A stretch of DNA of 64,000 nt. Source: Oscillospiraceae bacterium. GTDB lineage: Bacteria > Bacillota > Clostridia > Oscillospirales > Ruminococcaceae. How positions within the stretch are numbered: the stretch's first letter is position 1; each line of letters begins with the position of its first letter. The stretch spans positions 1 to 64,000 of the forward strand of contig JAFQUQ010000025.1 of the NCBI GenBank assembly GCA_017408395.1. Reading direction: 5' to 3'. The notes beneath the pieces are model-generated. The model saw nothing but the letters and a program-made list of their open reading frames with translations. It searched no databases and was not told where the DNA came from. The translations under genes and the position numbers were made by a program. Shown piece by piece: positions 24,651 through 34,884 of this stretch.

Positions 24651-26471
24651 TTATTCGTAGAATGTGATTATGATGTCAGCAACATCAATGTCCTCATCGA
24701 TAATATCCCTTGTTGTTTCGGTCGGCTCAGTTGTGGTTTCGGGAGGATTTTTCGCTACATACACCGTAAGCACCTCGCCAAGCTCAACATCTATCTTTTC
24801 GCCCGGCTCCTTGCTTGTTTTGACGATGTAGCCTTCCTTTACATCGGAAGTTTCCATCTCCTGCTCCTCATACTTGACCCCTGCTTCGTTGAGCATCTGG
24901 ATATAATCCTTACGCTCCACGCCTACATATTCGGGAATTGTAACGTATTTTGCACCAAGACTTACCTTGACAGTTATTTCCGTACCCTCGGAGTAGTTTT
25001 CATCCTTAGGAATGGACTGCTCAAAAATAAGTCCCTTTGCAACGGTATCGTTATATTCGTAAATCGGATTGAAAACAAGGCTGCTGTAAGTATCGGACTT
25101 CTGGATTATTTCAAAATTCTTGCCGATAAGGTCATTCATTACGTAAATAGTCTGATTTTGTGTCGTTTCAGGCTTTTCTGTACGGTCATTCCTTGTAAGT
25201 ACGGTAAGCGCAGGGATTTCCGTTTCCGCACCCTCGGTCGTTCCGTCCGTCACAGAGGACGAATCCGAAACGGAAGTGGATATGCCGTTAAGGTCTGACG
25301 GCGTATCGGTGCTGCCGTTTTCCATATCAAACAGCATTATCATAAGTCCAAACAGACCAAATCCCAGAATTACAGCCATCACCAGTATAAAGATAATGTG
25401 TCTGCTGACGGATTTCTTCTTTTTTGCAGGAGCACGTCTTCTTTCGTCTGTCTGTTTAGGAATCGTGATAGTCTGTGTGCTTGAAGATGAAAGTCTTACG
25501 GAATTGTATTCAGGCTGCTCAAAAAGCTGTGTTACAAGCTCTGTGATAGTCTGTATACGCATTTCACCGTTAAGCGTAAGACCGTTCATTATTACCTTTG
25601 AAACATTTTTGGGTATGCTGTCATTAAGCTGTACAGGCTCAACAAGATTGTCGTTTGCAATACGGCTTACGGCGTCATCGGGCACAACTCCCGTAAGGAC
25701 TCTGTAAAGGAGTGCACATATGCCGTAAACGTCTGTCCAGGTGCCCTGCCAGTTGCTTGAATTGTACTGCTCAGGTGCAGCGTAGCCGCTGTAAATTTCA
25801 GGAGCAAGGTCGGTATTTGCAGTACGCTCATCGGAAATTGCAAAGCCCGTAAGCTTTATTTCTCCGTTTTCTCCGATAAGAATGTTATCAGGCGAAATTC
25901 CACGGTGAACAAGTCCTGCGTTATGTACGAGGGACAGCGTTGTAAAGATAGGCGGGAACATTTTCTTGACCTCGTCCCACTCCAGCGTGCCCGCATTATT
26001 TTTAAGATGCTCAGACAGAGTAATTCCCTCAAAATAATTGAAGATAACGTAGCCTGTGTTATTGTCGCCGAACATATCCACAGCGGCAATAATATGGTTC
26101 AGGGTACGCATTTTCGAGAGCACCTTATTAAGCTCGACAAACTCAGACATAAGAGTCTTATACTGAGCAATACGGTTCGGGTCAACCTCAACCACGGTGC
26201 TTCCCTTTTCTCTGGTGCACATAGTATCGGGCATATATTCTTTAACAATAACCTTGGTCTGTGTAATAGTATCATAACCGATATACTCGGCACTCTCGCC
26301 GTTATAGCTTCTGAGCTTGCCTATATAATAACGGTCATTAAGCACAGTACCGGGAGCAAGATAAGACGGAAGATGCGGTATATTTTCATCGTGACCGCAG
26401 GTCAGGCAAACACCGTTTTCGTCCGTATTCTTCGGATTCATACAGCCTAAGCACAGGTTTAAATCAGTCAT
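24651..26471 (-). CDS. Ser/Thr kinase-like membrane protein with two PASTA domains (probable pseudokinase)
   Basis: 606 residues: a zinc-ribbon start (Cys 7, 10, 22, 25), a kinase-fold domain (about 40-330), a membrane helix (about 355-380), a Ser/Thr-rich linker and two PASTA repeats outside (VTIPEYVGVERKDYIQ begins the second). The lysine VIVK (Lys77) is kept, but the catalytic loop reads HRGISPDN (189-196) instead of HRD-x4-N, and the metal site reads TGF (208-210) instead of DFG. Both catalytic aspartates are missing, so phosphotransfer is doubtful; it may sense muropeptides and act by binding. AAAGGAGAGAGG marks the start. Promoter TTGACA/TATTAT at 26541-26513. Confidence 0.85.
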   Translation of the reverse strand: MTDLNLCLGCMNPKNTDENGVCLTCGHDENIPHLPSYLAPGTVLNDRYYIGKLRSYNGESAEYIGYDTITQTKVIVKEYMPDTMCTREKGSTVVEVDPNRIAQYKTLMSEFVELNKVLSKMRTLNHIIAAVDMFGDNNTGYVIFNYFEGITLSEHLKNNAGTLEWDEVKKMFPPIFTTLSLVHNAGLVHRGISPDNILIGENGEIKLTGFAISDERTANTDLAPEIYSGYAAPEQYNSSNWQGTWTDVYGICALLYRVLTGVVPDDAVSRIANDNLVEPVQLNDSIPKNVSKVIMNGLTLNGEMRIQTITELVTQLFEQPEYNSVRLSSSSTQTITIPKQTDERRRAPAKKKKSVSRHIIFILVMAVILGFGLFGLMIMLFDMENGSTDTPSDLNGISTSVSDSSSVTDGTTEGAETEIPALTVLTRNDRTEKPETTQNQTIYVMNDLIGKNFEIIQKSDTYSSLVFNPIYEYNDTVAKGLIFEQSIPKDENYSEGTEITVKVSLGAKYVTIPEYVGVERKDYIQMLNEAGVKYEEQEMETSDVKEGYIVKTSKEPGEKIDVELGEVLTVYVAKNPPETTTEPTETTRDIIDEDIDVADIIITFYE

Positions 26472-26512
26472 ATCCTCTCTCCTTTCCCATTACAAATTTA
26501 TTTTTCTATCAA

Positions 26513-26541
26513 ATAATATCAGCAAATGCCGCAAATGTCAA
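26513..26541 (-). promoter_or_regulatory. Promoter of the PASTA kinase-like gene
   Basis: Minus-strand TTGACA (26541-26536) and TATTAT (26518-26513) with a 17-bp spacer. Confidence 0.65.
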
Positions 26542-26699
26542 TCGATTACAGCAATTTGTATATAAATTGTAGTCATATTGTAATAAATACACCTCTGTTA
26601 TTACAACTGAATAATTATATCAGAAATTTATGCCAACGTCAAGCAAATGACGGTATTTCCGTACTTTTGACCATATCGGCAGTTGTTTTGAACTTGTTT

Positions 26700-27635
26700 T
26701 TATATCAGACTGTACATCAGCTGTGAAAGCATAAGCATAAGCGGAATTGTAAACACGGACATTATAGTCGAAACCGCAAATATCTCCGACGCATAAACGC
26801 CGTCACCGCCGTATTTGTTTGCAAACATTATGGTTGATGCCGCCGTAGGTGCGGAAGCGGCGATTATCATTGTGTTTACTACCGTTTCATCTGCTCTGAA
26901 CAGCATAAACACAAGCATTATCAGTATCGGTCCAAGTATAAGCTTCGCTCCGCAGGTAAGGTATATCCCTGCCTTTTTTACAGCCTTTTTAAGGTCCGAC
27001 TGTGCAATCATTATCCCCGAAACCACCATTGCCAGCGGCGTATTAAGCGAGGCAATGTAATTCAGCGGCTCCAGAACAATTTCAGGCAGCCTTATCTGCG
27101 TAAAAAACATTACAATACCTGCCGCAGTTGCAATTACCGCAGGGGATTTTACAACATTCAGCAGCGATTTAAAGCTTACATTTCCCGATACCGTCATAAC
27201 TCCGTGAGTCCAGGAAAGCAGATTGAACAGTGCGATATAGGCGGTTACGTAGAAAACACCCTCTGTGCCGTAAACTGCGCTGACAAGCGGTATTCCCAGA
27301 AACGCACAGTTTGAGTACGCCACCGCATAACGCTCGATTGCGTAATTTTCACCCCTGTTTTTTCTGCGGAAAAGCACCGTGCCCGTCACTATCAGCACTA
27401 TATGAGCCGCTGTCGCCATTGCAAAGGCTGTCAGCAGGCCGTCCACAAGCTTTTCGTCAAGCTCCTTCTGAAATGACGTGAAAATCAGCACGGGACACAC
27501 CGCACTTATTACAAAATCGGAAAGCTGCTTGCCTCCCCTTTTGCTGAACACGCCCTTTTTAAACAGAAATACGCCGAAAAGTATCAGCGCAAACATTATT
27601 ACCGTCTGCTTCACAAGAATAATTGCTGTATCCAT
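26700..27635 (-). CDS. AEC (auxin efflux carrier) family transporter
   Basis: 311 residues with about ten membrane helices in two five-helix halves, typical of AEC/MleP-type secondary carriers. The family exports or imports small organic acids such as malate. Family features include the cytoplasmic N-terminal FGVFLFKKGVF, the NCAFLGIPLV motif in helix 4 and the glycine/serine-rich last helices with SAPTAASTIMFANKYGGD. GGAGAG stands 4-5 nt before ATG 27635. The longer frame to 27686 overlaps a terminator and is not used. No linked metabolic gene, so substrate unknown. Confidence 0.85.
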   Translation of the reverse strand: MDTAIILVKQTVIMFALILFGVFLFKKGVFSKRGGKQLSDFVISAVCPVLIFTSFQKELDEKLVDGLLTAFAMATAAHIVLIVTGTVLFRRKNRGENYAIERYAVAYSNCAFLGIPLVSAVYGTEGVFYVTAYIALFNLLSWTHGVMTVSGNVSFKSLLNVVKSPAVIATAAGIVMFFTQIRLPEIVLEPLNYIASLNTPLAMVVSGIMIAQSDLKKAVKKAGIYLTCGAKLILGPILIMLVFMLFRADETVVNTMIIAASAPTAASTIMFANKYGGDGVYASEIFAVSTIMSVFTIPLMLMLSQLMYSLI

Positions 27636-27647
27636 TTTACTCTCCAA

Positions 27648-27674
27648 AATAAAACAAGGCGGATAAATCCGCCC
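27648..27674 (-). terminator. Terminator of the amino-acid ABC operon
   Basis: GGCGGAT (27658-27664) pairs with ATCCGCC (27667-27673), followed on the minus strand by a T-rich run. Confidence 0.75.
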
Positions 27675-27685
27675 TGCAAAATGCA

Positions 27686-27712
27686 CTGATCAATGCGAAA
27701 CGATTTAATCAG
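27686..27712. repeat. Short copy of the CTGAT...ATCAG palindrome
   Basis: CTGATCAATGCGAA leads into ACGATTTAATCAG. The longer copy at 39271-39370 has the same two ends (CTGATTAATGCGAA and ACGATTTAATCAG) with extra sequence between. It looks like an internally deleted member of one small repeat family. Confidence 0.5.
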
Positions 27713-27719
27713 ATTTTCC

Positions 27720-28469
27720 TTAAAGCACCTTGCTCAGGAAGCTTTTAAGACGCTCGCTCTTAGGGTTGTTGAACAGCTCATCGGGAGTACCCTCTTCAAC
27801 GATCGTCCCCGAATCCATAAATATAACTCTGCTTGCAACCTCTTTTGCAAAAGCCATTTCGTGAGTTACCACGACCATCGTCATATTCTCCTCCGCAAGC
27901 TCACGCATTACGTTGAGAACTTCACCGACCATCTCAGGGTCAAGTGCGGATGTAGGCTCGTCAAAAAGCATCACATCAGGCTTCATACACAGCGCTCTTA
28001 CAATTGCAATACGCTGCTTCTGACCGCCCGAAAGCTGGTTTGGATAAGAGTCTGCCCTGTCTTCAAGTCCGACTCTTTTAAGAAGCTCCATAGCCGTTGC
28101 CTCAGCCTCTTCCTTTGACTTGCCCTGAAGCTTCATAGGCGCTATGGTAAGATTTCTCATTATGCTTAAATGGGGGAAAAGATTGAACTGCTGGAAAACC
28201 ATACCCATCTTCTGGCGGTAGCTGTTAATATCATTCCCCTTATCGGTAATATCAATACCTTCAAAATAAATATTTCCGCCCGTCGGTACTTCAAGAAGAT
28301 TTAAACAGCGGAGAAATGTACTTTTGCCCGAGCCTGACGGTCCGATAACAAATACTACCTCACCCTGTCTGATTTCAGTTGATACACCGTTAAGGGCTCT
28401 CTTTTCCATTCCCGAAAACTCTTTTTCAAGACCTTCGACCTTAATAAGTACGCCGTTATCAGTGATCAC
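27720..28469 (-). CDS. Polar amino-acid ABC transporter ATP-binding protein
   Basis: 249 residues. Walker A is GPSGSGKST (42-50), the signature is [15 protein letters not shown] and Walker B is [14 protein letters not shown], followed by [13 protein letters not shown]. These are hallmarks of GlnQ/HisP-type ATPases that drive uptake of polar amino acids. The frame starts at GTG 28469, inside the end of the permease gene (11-nt overlap), with AAGGAAG upstream, so it is translationally coupled. Last gene of the binding-protein/permease/ATPase operon. Confidence 0.93.
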   Translation of the reverse strand: MITDNGVLIKVEGLEKEFSGMEKRALNGVSTEIRQGEVVFVIGPSGSGKSTFLRCLNLLEVPTGGNIYFEGIDITDKGNDINSYRQKMGMVFQQFNLFPHLSIMRNLTIAPMKLQGKSKEEAEATAMELLKRVGLEDRADSYPNQLSGGQKQRIAIVRALCMKPDVMLFDEPTSALDPEMVGEVLNVMRELAEENMTMVVVTHEMAFAKEVASRVIFMDSGTIVEEGTPDELFNNPKSERLKSFLSKVL

Positions 28470-29157
28470 TGTTTCTCATCTTCCTTTCCAAACGATTGAA
28501 CGCAAATTCAAGCAGCATTACCATCGCAAGATATATGAGCGCTACCGCTACCAGCGGCATAAACGCGTCGTATGTACGGCTTCTGATAATATCGCCGCCC
28601 TTTGTAAGGTCCTGCATTGCAATATAGCCCGATACGGACGTTTCCTTAAGCAGCACGATAAACTCGTTGCACAGCGCAGGGAAAATGTTCTTGAACGCCT
28701 GCGGTACGATAATATAAATCATAGTCTGTGCATAGTTGAAGCCCAGGCTTCTGCCCGCTTCAAACTGTCCCTTATCAATGGACATAATGCCGCCTCTTAC
28801 GATTTCCGCAACATACGCACCCGAATTTATACCGAATGCAATTATCGCAACAACTACCTTTTCAATATTTACCGAGCCGAAAATTACAAAGTAAATTATA
28901 AGCAGCTGTACAACAACAGGCGTACCTCTTATAACCGTAAGATAAACACGGCAGAGGAAATTAGGTATCTTCATCTTGCCCGTCATATCGTGGGTAGCAC
29001 GGATTATCGCAACAATAAAGCCCAGTATTATACCCACCACAAGCGCAGCCGCAGTAACTTCAATTGTTGTAAGCAGACCGTTTACGATATATTTCCATCT
29101 GTCTTCAGCAATGAAGTTCAGATAAAATCTGTCTGCAAAATTCTGAAAAAATTCCAT
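28459..29157 (-). CDS. Polar amino-acid ABC transporter permease
   Basis: 232 residues with about five membrane helices. The HisM/GlnP-type signature is present ([14 protein letters not shown]), and the EAA loop reads [20 protein letters not shown]. The frame extends to 29175, but GAAAGGAC stands 8 nt before ATG 29157 and fits better. It forms the membrane channel, probably as a homodimer because only one permease is encoded. Confidence 0.93.
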   Translation of the reverse strand: MEFFQNFADRFYLNFIAEDRWKYIVNGLLTTIEVTAAALVVGIILGFIVAIIRATHDMTGKMKIPNFLCRVYLTVIRGTPVVVQLLIIYFVIFGSVNIEKVVVAIIAFGINSGAYVAEIVRGGIMSIDKGQFEAGRSLGFNYAQTMIYIIVPQAFKNIFPALCNEFIVLLKETSVSGYIAMQDLTKGGDIIRSRTYDAFMPLVAVALIYLAMVMLLEFAFNRLERKMRNSDH

Positions 29158-29189
29158 TCGCTGCTGTCCTTTCAAAAAATCGGAGCTGA

Positions 29190-29936
29190 TTATTCAGCAG
29201 AAATATACTTGTCGATAATTTCCTGAAGCTTGCCTGTTTCCTTAAGCTTACGGATAGACTCGTTAACCTTTTCAAGAAGCTCTTCGTTTTCCTTTGCGAT
29301 TGCGATAGCGTATTCTTCATCTGTGAAGGACTCGTCAAGGATCTTAAGACCCTGGTTCTGTGAAACGAAAACCTTTGCAGGCTCTCTGTCGATGATTACA
29401 GCGTCGATCTTGTCCTGTGTAAGCGCCTGAACAGCTTCAAAGCCCTTGTTGTAACGCTCGATTGTAGCGTCTTCGATGTCTTCGGAGTAGATGTCGCCTG
29501 TTGTGCCGAGCTGAACGCCTACACGCTTGCCTACGAGGTCAGCAGGAGAAGCAACTGTGGACTCTTCCTTAACGATAACTACCTGTGAAGCAGTTGTGTA
29601 AGGGTCGGAGAAGTTGATGCTCTGTAATCTTTCTTCGCTTACAGTCATACCTGCCGCACCGATGTCAGCCTTGCCTGACTGTACTGCAACGATGATAGAG
29701 TCAAATGCCATATCCTCGATAACGAGAGTATATCCCATATCAGCAGCAATTGCAGCGGCAATTTCAGCGTCGATGCCTACTACCTTATCGCCCTCGTAAA
29801 ATTCATATGGAGGGAATTCAGCGTTTGTAGCCATTACGAGAGTTTTCTTCTGAGCTTCACAGCCTGTAAATGATACGCAGGCTGTACAAAACATAACCGC
29901 ACCCAGTACAGCGCTTAAAATCTTTGATTTTTTCAT
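29190..29936 (-). CDS. Amino-acid ABC transporter substrate-binding lipoprotein
   Basis: 248 residues with signal peptide and lipobox FTGC, then a family 3 solute-binding fold: TNAEFPPYEFYEGDKVVGID at the front and AGMTVSEERLQSINFSDPY (the signature segment). It captures a polar amino acid outside the membrane and hands it to the permease downstream. AAAGGAAAA precedes ATG 29936. First gene of the operon, with promoter TTGAAT/TATAAT at 30016-29988. Substrate not deducible. Confidence 0.92.
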   Translation of the reverse strand: MKKSKILSAVLGAVMFCTACVSFTGCEAQKKTLVMATNAEFPPYEFYEGDKVVGIDAEIAAAIAADMGYTLVIEDMAFDSIIVAVQSGKADIGAAGMTVSEERLQSINFSDPYTTASQVVIVKEESTVASPADLVGKRVGVQLGTTGDIYSEDIEDATIERYNKGFEAVQALTQDKIDAVIIDREPAKVFVSQNQGLKILDESFTDEEYAIAIAKENEELLEKVNESIRKLKETGKLQEIIDKYISAE

Positions 29937-29987
29937 AATACATTTTCCTTTCAGTCTTAAAATAAACTTATAAACATATATTTTATA

Positions 29988-30016
29988 ATTATACATTTAT
30001 TTTATGGCTAATTCAA
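29988..30016 (-). promoter_or_regulatory. Promoter of the amino-acid ABC operon
   Basis: Minus-strand TTGAAT (30016-30011) and TATAAT (29993-29988) with a 17-bp spacer. Confidence 0.65.
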
Positions 30017-30050
30017 TAATACTTTTAAACTAAATATTAAATCATACAGC

Positions 30051-30083
30051 AAAAATCCGCCATAATTTGCATTACAGCGGATT
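30051..30083 (-). terminator. Terminator after glyS
   Basis: AATCCGC (30054-30060) and GCGGATT (30077-30083) form the stem, with a T run on the minus strand. Confidence 0.65.
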
Positions 30084-30099
30084 GTACTGTTTAATTCAA

Positions 30100-31473
30100 T
30101 CAGAATTCAAGCTTTTCTTCGAGATACTTAACGAGATCCTCGATCTTTACTCTTTCCTGTTCCATTGTGTCACGGTCACGAACTGTTACACAGCCGTCCT
30201 TTTCAAGTGTGTCAAAGTCGTAAGTAATGCAGAATGGAGTACCGATTTCGTCCTGACGTCTGTAACGCTTACCGATCTGACCTGCTTCGTCGTACTCAAC
30301 GTTAAACTTCTTGGAAAGCATGGAGAATACTTCCATTGCAGGTTCCTTAAGCTTCTTTGTAAGCGGGAGAACCGCTGCCTTTACAGGTGCAAGTGCAGGG
30401 TGAAGGTGCATTACTGTTCTAATGTCGCCCTCGCCGATTTCTTCTTCGTCGTAAGCCTCGCATACTACTGCAAGGAAGAGTCTTTCTACGCCGAGAGAAG
30501 GCTCGATAACGTAAGGGATGTACTTGGAATTATCCTCAGGGTCAAAATATTCAAGGCCCTTGCCGCTTGTGTTCTGGTGCTGTGTAAGGTCGTAGTCTGT
30601 TCTGTCAGCAATGCCCCAGAGTTCGCCCCAGCCGAATGGGAAGAGATATTCAAAGTCAGTTGTTGCCTTGGAGTAGAAGCAAAGCTCCTCAGGGTCGTGG
30701 TCACGGAGGCGGAGGTTGTTTTCGTCGATACCGATGCTTAAGAGCCAGTCCTTACAGAACTGTCTCCAGTATGCAAACCATTCAAGGTCTGTACCAGGCT
30801 TGCAGAAGAATTCAAGCTCCATCTGCTCAAATTCTCTTACACGGAAAATGAAGTTACCGGGTGTGATTTCGTTTCTGAAGGACTTACCGATCTGACCTAC
30901 GCCGAAAGGTACCTTCTTTCTGGAAGTTCTCTGGATGTTTGCAAAGTTTACGAAAATACCCTGTGCAGTTTCAGGACGGAGATAGATCTCAGCCTTGGAG
31001 TCTTCGGTTACGCCCTGGAAAGTCTTGAACATAAGGTTGAACTGACGGATGTCTGTAAAATCAGCCTTGCCGCATTCAGGACACTTGATGTCGTGTTCCT
31101 TGATGAAGTTCATAAGCTGTTCGTTTGTCCAGCCGCCTGTGTTTGTGCCGTCGAAATCTTCGATGAGCTTGTCAGCTCTGTGACGTGTCTTACAAGCCTT
31201 ACAGTCCATAAGTGGGTCGGAAAAGCCGCCGAGGTGACCTGAAGCAACCCATGTCTGAGGATTCATGAGGATAGCTGAGTCAAGACCAACGTTGTATGGG
31301 CTTTCCTGAACGAACTTCTTCCACCAAGCCTTCTTGATGTTGTTCTTAAGCTCAACGCCGAGAGGACCGTAGTCCCATGTATTTGCAAGACCGCCGTAAA
31401 TTTCAGAGCCCGGATATACATAACCTCTGCCCTTGCACAGCGCTACAACTTTTTCCATTGTTTTTTCTGCCAT
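30100..31473 (-). CDS. glyS: Glycyl-tRNA synthetase (class II, single-chain dimeric type)
   Basis: 457 residues, charging tRNA-Gly with glycine. The front [20 protein letters not shown] followed by [12 protein letters not shown] is the family signature. Motif 2 is [19 protein letters not shown] and motif 3 is EPSLGVERL. An insert carries CKACKTRH and CPECGKAD cysteine pairs, a likely zinc site. The C-terminal anticodon-binding domain starts about 360. This is the archaeal/eukaryotic-like alpha2 form common in Firmicutes, not the alpha2beta2 form. AAGGAAGG stands 8 nt before ATG 31473. It lies 24 nt after the sugar isomerase gene; no T-box leader is seen. Confidence 0.95.
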   Translation of the reverse strand: MAEKTMEKVVALCKGRGYVYPGSEIYGGLANTWDYGPLGVELKNNIKKAWWKKFVQESPYNVGLDSAILMNPQTWVASGHLGGFSDPLMDCKACKTRHRADKLIEDFDGTNTGGWTNEQLMNFIKEHDIKCPECGKADFTDIRQFNLMFKTFQGVTEDSKAEIYLRPETAQGIFVNFANIQRTSRKKVPFGVGQIGKSFRNEITPGNFIFRVREFEQMELEFFCKPGTDLEWFAYWRQFCKDWLLSIGIDENNLRLRDHDPEELCFYSKATTDFEYLFPFGWGELWGIADRTDYDLTQHQNTSGKGLEYFDPEDNSKYIPYVIEPSLGVERLFLAVVCEAYDEEEIGEGDIRTVMHLHPALAPVKAAVLPLTKKLKEPAMEVFSMLSKKFNVEYDEAGQIGKRYRRQDEIGTPFCITYDFDTLEKDGCVTVRDRDTMEQERVKIEDLVKYLEEKLEF

Positions 31474-31496
31474 AACCATAACCTTCCTTTACAGTA

Positions 31497-32354
31497 TTAA
31501 TCGCCGAAGCCGTTTTCCTTGATAAAACGCTCCAGAATTCTATAATTATCGGCTAAATCGTCTGCCGATTCATAACTGCCCTTATAAAGCTCAATCACCG
31601 CATTGCCCTTGTAGCCGCACCCTTTAAGCTCATTGAAAAGCTTAAGATTGTCATAGTCACCGTCACCGAATTTAAGGCAGTCACCCTTTTTTCCGTAATC
31701 CGAGTAGTGCATATGAACAATGCTGTCCCCGAGTGCTTTTACAACATCTGCAGGGTCGTGACCCGAACGATGAGCCTGTTTTGTGTCAAGAACAAATTTC
31801 GCCTTTTTTCCAAGCGTTTCCTTCATTTTTACCATAAATTCAAGTGAACCGCTGGTACACCGCACAACATTTTCCTGAACCACCGTCACCCCGAATTCCG
31901 AAGCCGTATCCTGAAGACGTTCAAAACGCTCAAAATACACCTCATCCTTGCAGATGTTCTGTGGTTTATTGCCGTGCAGAATGAAATAATCCGCTTCAAG
32001 CTTATTCATAAATTCAAAAAACAGCTTGTAATAATCAAGCATATCGTTCATACGGCGCTCATATGCGGTAAAAAGCATCATCGGCTCAATGCCGCAGGTG
32101 AAAGGATGAACCGAGCCGACCTTTATGCCGTACTCACTTCTGACAGCAAGAAATTCCGACAGATACGGGTCTTTAAGCTCACAGTGAGTATTTACGAATA
32201 TTTCGGTCAGGGCAACTCCTCTTTCCGCAAGCATACGGAACGCTTTTTCAGCCTCCACAGGATAAAGGCTTGCCGTTGAAACTCCCGCTTTCAAATAATC
32301 ACCCCGCATAACGATACAAGCGGCAAACGTATACGCTGCCGCCGTTTCGATCAA
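31497..32354 (-). CDS. Sugar-phosphate isomerase/epimerase-like TIM-barrel protein
   Basis: 285 residues from a TTG at 32354, or 270 from ATG 32309. The fold is that of the xylose-isomerase-like (AP endonuclease 2) family, with metal-binding residues in FILHGNKPQ, VVQENV, FVLDTKQAHRSGHD and HMHYSDYG. Members isomerise or epimerise sugars or polyols with a divalent metal. The TTG lies 6 nt after the secF stop, with AAGGAAG 12 nt upstream; the internal ATG has no site. The start stays uncertain. It sits between secF and glyS in one co-directional run. Confidence 0.8.
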   Translation of the reverse strand: MIETAAAYTFAACIVMRGDYLKAGVSTASLYPVEAEKAFRMLAERGVALTEIFVNTHCELKDPYLSEFLAVRSEYGIKVGSVHPFTCGIEPMMLFTAYERRMNDMLDYYKLFFEFMNKLEADYFILHGNKPQNICKDEVYFERFERLQDTASEFGVTVVQENVVRCTSGSLEFMVKMKETLGKKAKFVLDTKQAHRSGHDPADVVKALGDSIVHMHYSDYGKKGDCLKFGDGDYDNLKLFNELKGCGYKGNAVIELYKGSYESADDLADNYRILERFIKENGFGD

Positions 32355-32360
32355 TAAAGC

Positions 32361-33326
32361 TTAAGCTTCCTTCTTCTTTGCAGCAGGTCTGCCGCTCTTT
32401 CTCTTGTCTCTGATGTTTTCAAGCCATACCCAGAGAGGTGCAGCTACGCATACAGAAGAGTATACACCGGAAAGCATACCGATGAGCATAGGGAATGAGA
32501 AGGAAATAATTGAGTCAACACCGTAAATAGCTGCAACGATTGTTACTGCAAGCATTGCAAAGCTTGTTGTAAGAGAAGTGTTGATAGAACGTGTAAGTGA
32601 CTGGTTTGTACTGAGGTTTACAATTTCAGCTCTTGTCTTTGCCTTACGGTAAAGCTTCTCGTTTTCACGGATACGGTCGTAAATAACGATGGTATCGTTG
32701 ATTGAGTAACCGAGAATTGTAAGAACAACCGCCATAAAGTTTGCATTGATGGACATTCCGCAGATTACGAATGTACCGTAAACAACTACGCAGTCGTGGA
32801 GAAGTGTGATAATTGCACACACACCCGCAAGCCAGCCGCCGATATTCTTGAATCGGATCGCAATATAAATAATAAGAACGATTGATGACGCAAGAACAGC
32901 TACAAGACACTTAGCGAAGAATTCCTTACCTGATGAAGGTGATACGTCAGAGGATTCAATAAGCTCAACATTGTTTGCAGCATATTTTGCAGCAAGTGAA
33001 TTTGTAAGCTCAAACTGCTTTTCTGAGTTGATACCCTCATTGGAGATAAGAGAAAGCTGAATGTTGTTCTTGCCTGTTGAGAAGTCAGTACCTGTTGTAT
33101 ATGTCATACCTTCGCCGCCGAGAACTTCCTTTGCATAGCTTACAAACTCGTCTGTGTTTATATCACCGTCGTAAACGTATGTGAGGATGGTACCGCCCTT
33201 GAACTGAATGTCAAGCTTTGCACCGAAAATAAAGGTGGAAAGAATGCATACAGCAATGAGAACTGCAGAGAAAATAAAATATTTCTTGCCGTTTCCTACA
33301 AAGTCAATATTAAATGGCTTATGCAT
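32361..33326 (-). CDS. secF: Protein translocase subunit SecF
   Basis: 321 residues, six membrane helices. With SecD it uses the proton gradient to pull exported proteins through SecYEG. Family signs are FKGGTILTYVYDG near the front, SGKEFFAKCLVAVLASSIVL, and YSINDTIVIYDRIRENEKLY with TNQSLTRSINTSLTT. GGAGG stands 8 nt before ATG 33326, and the start overlaps the secD end by 8 nt, so the pair is coupled. Confidence 0.96.
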   Translation of the reverse strand: MHKPFNIDFVGNGKKYFIFSAVLIAVCILSTFIFGAKLDIQFKGGTILTYVYDGDINTDEFVSYAKEVLGGEGMTYTTGTDFSTGKNNIQLSLISNEGINSEKQFELTNSLAAKYAANNVELIESSDVSPSSGKEFFAKCLVAVLASSIVLIIYIAIRFKNIGGWLAGVCAIITLLHDCVVVYGTFVICGMSINANFMAVVLTILGYSINDTIVIYDRIRENEKLYRKAKTRAEIVNLSTNQSLTRSINTSLTTSFAMLAVTIVAAIYGVDSIISFSFPMLIGMLSGVYSSVCVAAPLWVWLENIRDKRKSGRPAAKKKEA

Positions 33327-34728
33327 TTCTTTCACCTCCGTAAAGCTTGATATTTCTGCACACCTTGAACTTTGAAACTGAAGATGTCATAAGTCTTGAG
33401 CAGAGTACGCCGAAGAAGAGGTTGAGGATAACACCTGTTACGAGTGTGAAACCGAAGGAGTAGATTGTACCTGCTGTTGATGGTCCGAACATAAAGAAAA
33501 TAAAGTGGAGAGCCTTGGAGAATATGCTGTCAGGTGTGCCGAATGCACCCATAAGGATAATTGCAACAAGGATCATTGTAACGTTACCGTCAAGAATAGC
33601 AGAGAACGCTCTTGAATAACCTGACTGGATAGCACCCTCAAGAGTCTTGCCTGCGTTGATTTCTTCACGTATTCTTTCTGCTGTGATAATGTTTGCGTCA
33701 ACACCCATACCTACTGCAAGGATGATACCTGCAATACCAGGGATTGTAAGGATAGAGCCATTCATAAAGCCGAAGTAGCCTGAAACGAATGCAAGTGTGC
33801 CTGCAACCTGACCGATAAGTGTGATTACAGCAATTGCACCGGGGAGACGGTACATTACGATCATAAATACCGCAATTGCACAGAATGCAATAATACCTGC
33901 GATTACCATAGCTTCAAGAGCACCTGTACCGAGGCTTGGGGAAATTGTGGAGAAGCTTGCTGTTTCAAGCTTGAACGGGAGTGCACCCGAATTGATCTTG
34001 TCAGCAAGTGACTTTGCGCTTTCAGCGTCAAACTGACCTGAAATTGTTGCCTTACCGTCTGTAATAGCTGTCTGTACAGATGGAGCAGAGAAGCAGGTAT
34101 CGTCCATCCAGATGGAGATAACGCCGTTTGTAGGAGCAAGCTTTGCAGTTGCTTCGGCAAACTTCTTTGTACCTGACTCTGTAAGATTAAGGCTTACAAG
34201 CCATTCATGAGTACCGCCTTCATTTGTGATATATGCAGCATAAGCTTCCTGCACGTCGTTACCCTGAAGGATAACATTGTCAGCTGTAACGCCGCTCGGA
34301 GCACCAAGCTCGTCAGTTTCATAGCCTTCACGGAATGTAAGCATAGCTGTTTCACCCAGCTCCTTTACAGCAGCTTCAGGGTTGAAGTTTGCTTCGCCTT
34401 CCTTCCATGGGAAGCGTACAATAATACGGGAATTGCCGTAGTCAACATAACATTCATAGTCTGTGATGCCGAGAGTAATCATTCTCTGAACGATAACTTC
34501 CTTTGCCGCATCCATGTTTGCATCAGTAGCCTCAACGTCAGCCGGCGGTGTAAATGTTACGTCAACGCCGCCCTTGATGTCAATACCGAAGCGTATATCA
34601 TTTACGCCCTTGACATGTACTGTTTTCATATCGCCGTAATAAGTGCTGAATCCGAATAATACGGATGCCGCAAAAATAAGTATCAGCACCGAAACGATGA
34701 AGAAGACAGGTTTTTTAACCTTTCTCAC
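33319..34728 (-). CDS. secD: Protein translocase subunit SecD
   Basis: 469 residues, partner of SecF. The D1 motif FGIDIKGGVDVTF is followed by the outside P1 region (about 40-270) and the six-helix C-terminal half with IAGIILAVGMGVDANIITAE (the SecD family signature). The start is a GTG at 34728 with AGGAGG 9 nt upstream. Length is normal for Firmicutes. Promoter at 34815-34787. Confidence 0.96.
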   Translation of the reverse strand: MRKVKKPVFFIVSVLILIFAASVLFGFSTYYGDMKTVHVKGVNDIRFGIDIKGGVDVTFTPPADVEATDANMDAAKEVIVQRMITLGITDYECYVDYGNSRIIVRFPWKEGEANFNPEAAVKELGETAMLTFREGYETDELGAPSGVTADNVILQGNDVQEAYAAYITNEGGTHEWLVSLNLTESGTKKFAEATAKLAPTNGVISIWMDDTCFSAPSVQTAITDGKATISGQFDAESAKSLADKINSGALPFKLETASFSTISPSLGTGALEAMVIAGIIAFCAIAVFMIVMYRLPGAIAVITLIGQVAGTLAFVSGYFGFMNGSILTIPGIAGIILAVGMGVDANIITAERIREEINAGKTLEGAIQSGYSRAFSAILDGNVTMILVAIILMGAFGTPDSIFSKALHFIFFMFGPSTAGTIYSFGFTLVTGVILNLFFGVLCSRLMTSSVSKFKVCRNIKLYGGERNA

Positions 34729-34786
34729 GTTTATTTACCTCCTGTTTTTTGCCGAAAATCTGTTTTCCGACACAAATTATCGTTTA

Positions 34787-34815
34787 ATTATAACATTTAT
34801 ATCCCCGTTTGTCAA
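34787..34815 (-). promoter_or_regulatory. Promoter of secDF
   Basis: Minus-strand TTGACA (34815-34810) and TATAAT (34792-34787), 17-bp spacer. Confidence 0.8.
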
Positions 34816-34884
34816 TACATATATTCCAATTTACACTATCAATCTGTTACGAAAATAACAATGTTAAATTATGCTTTTTTACGC

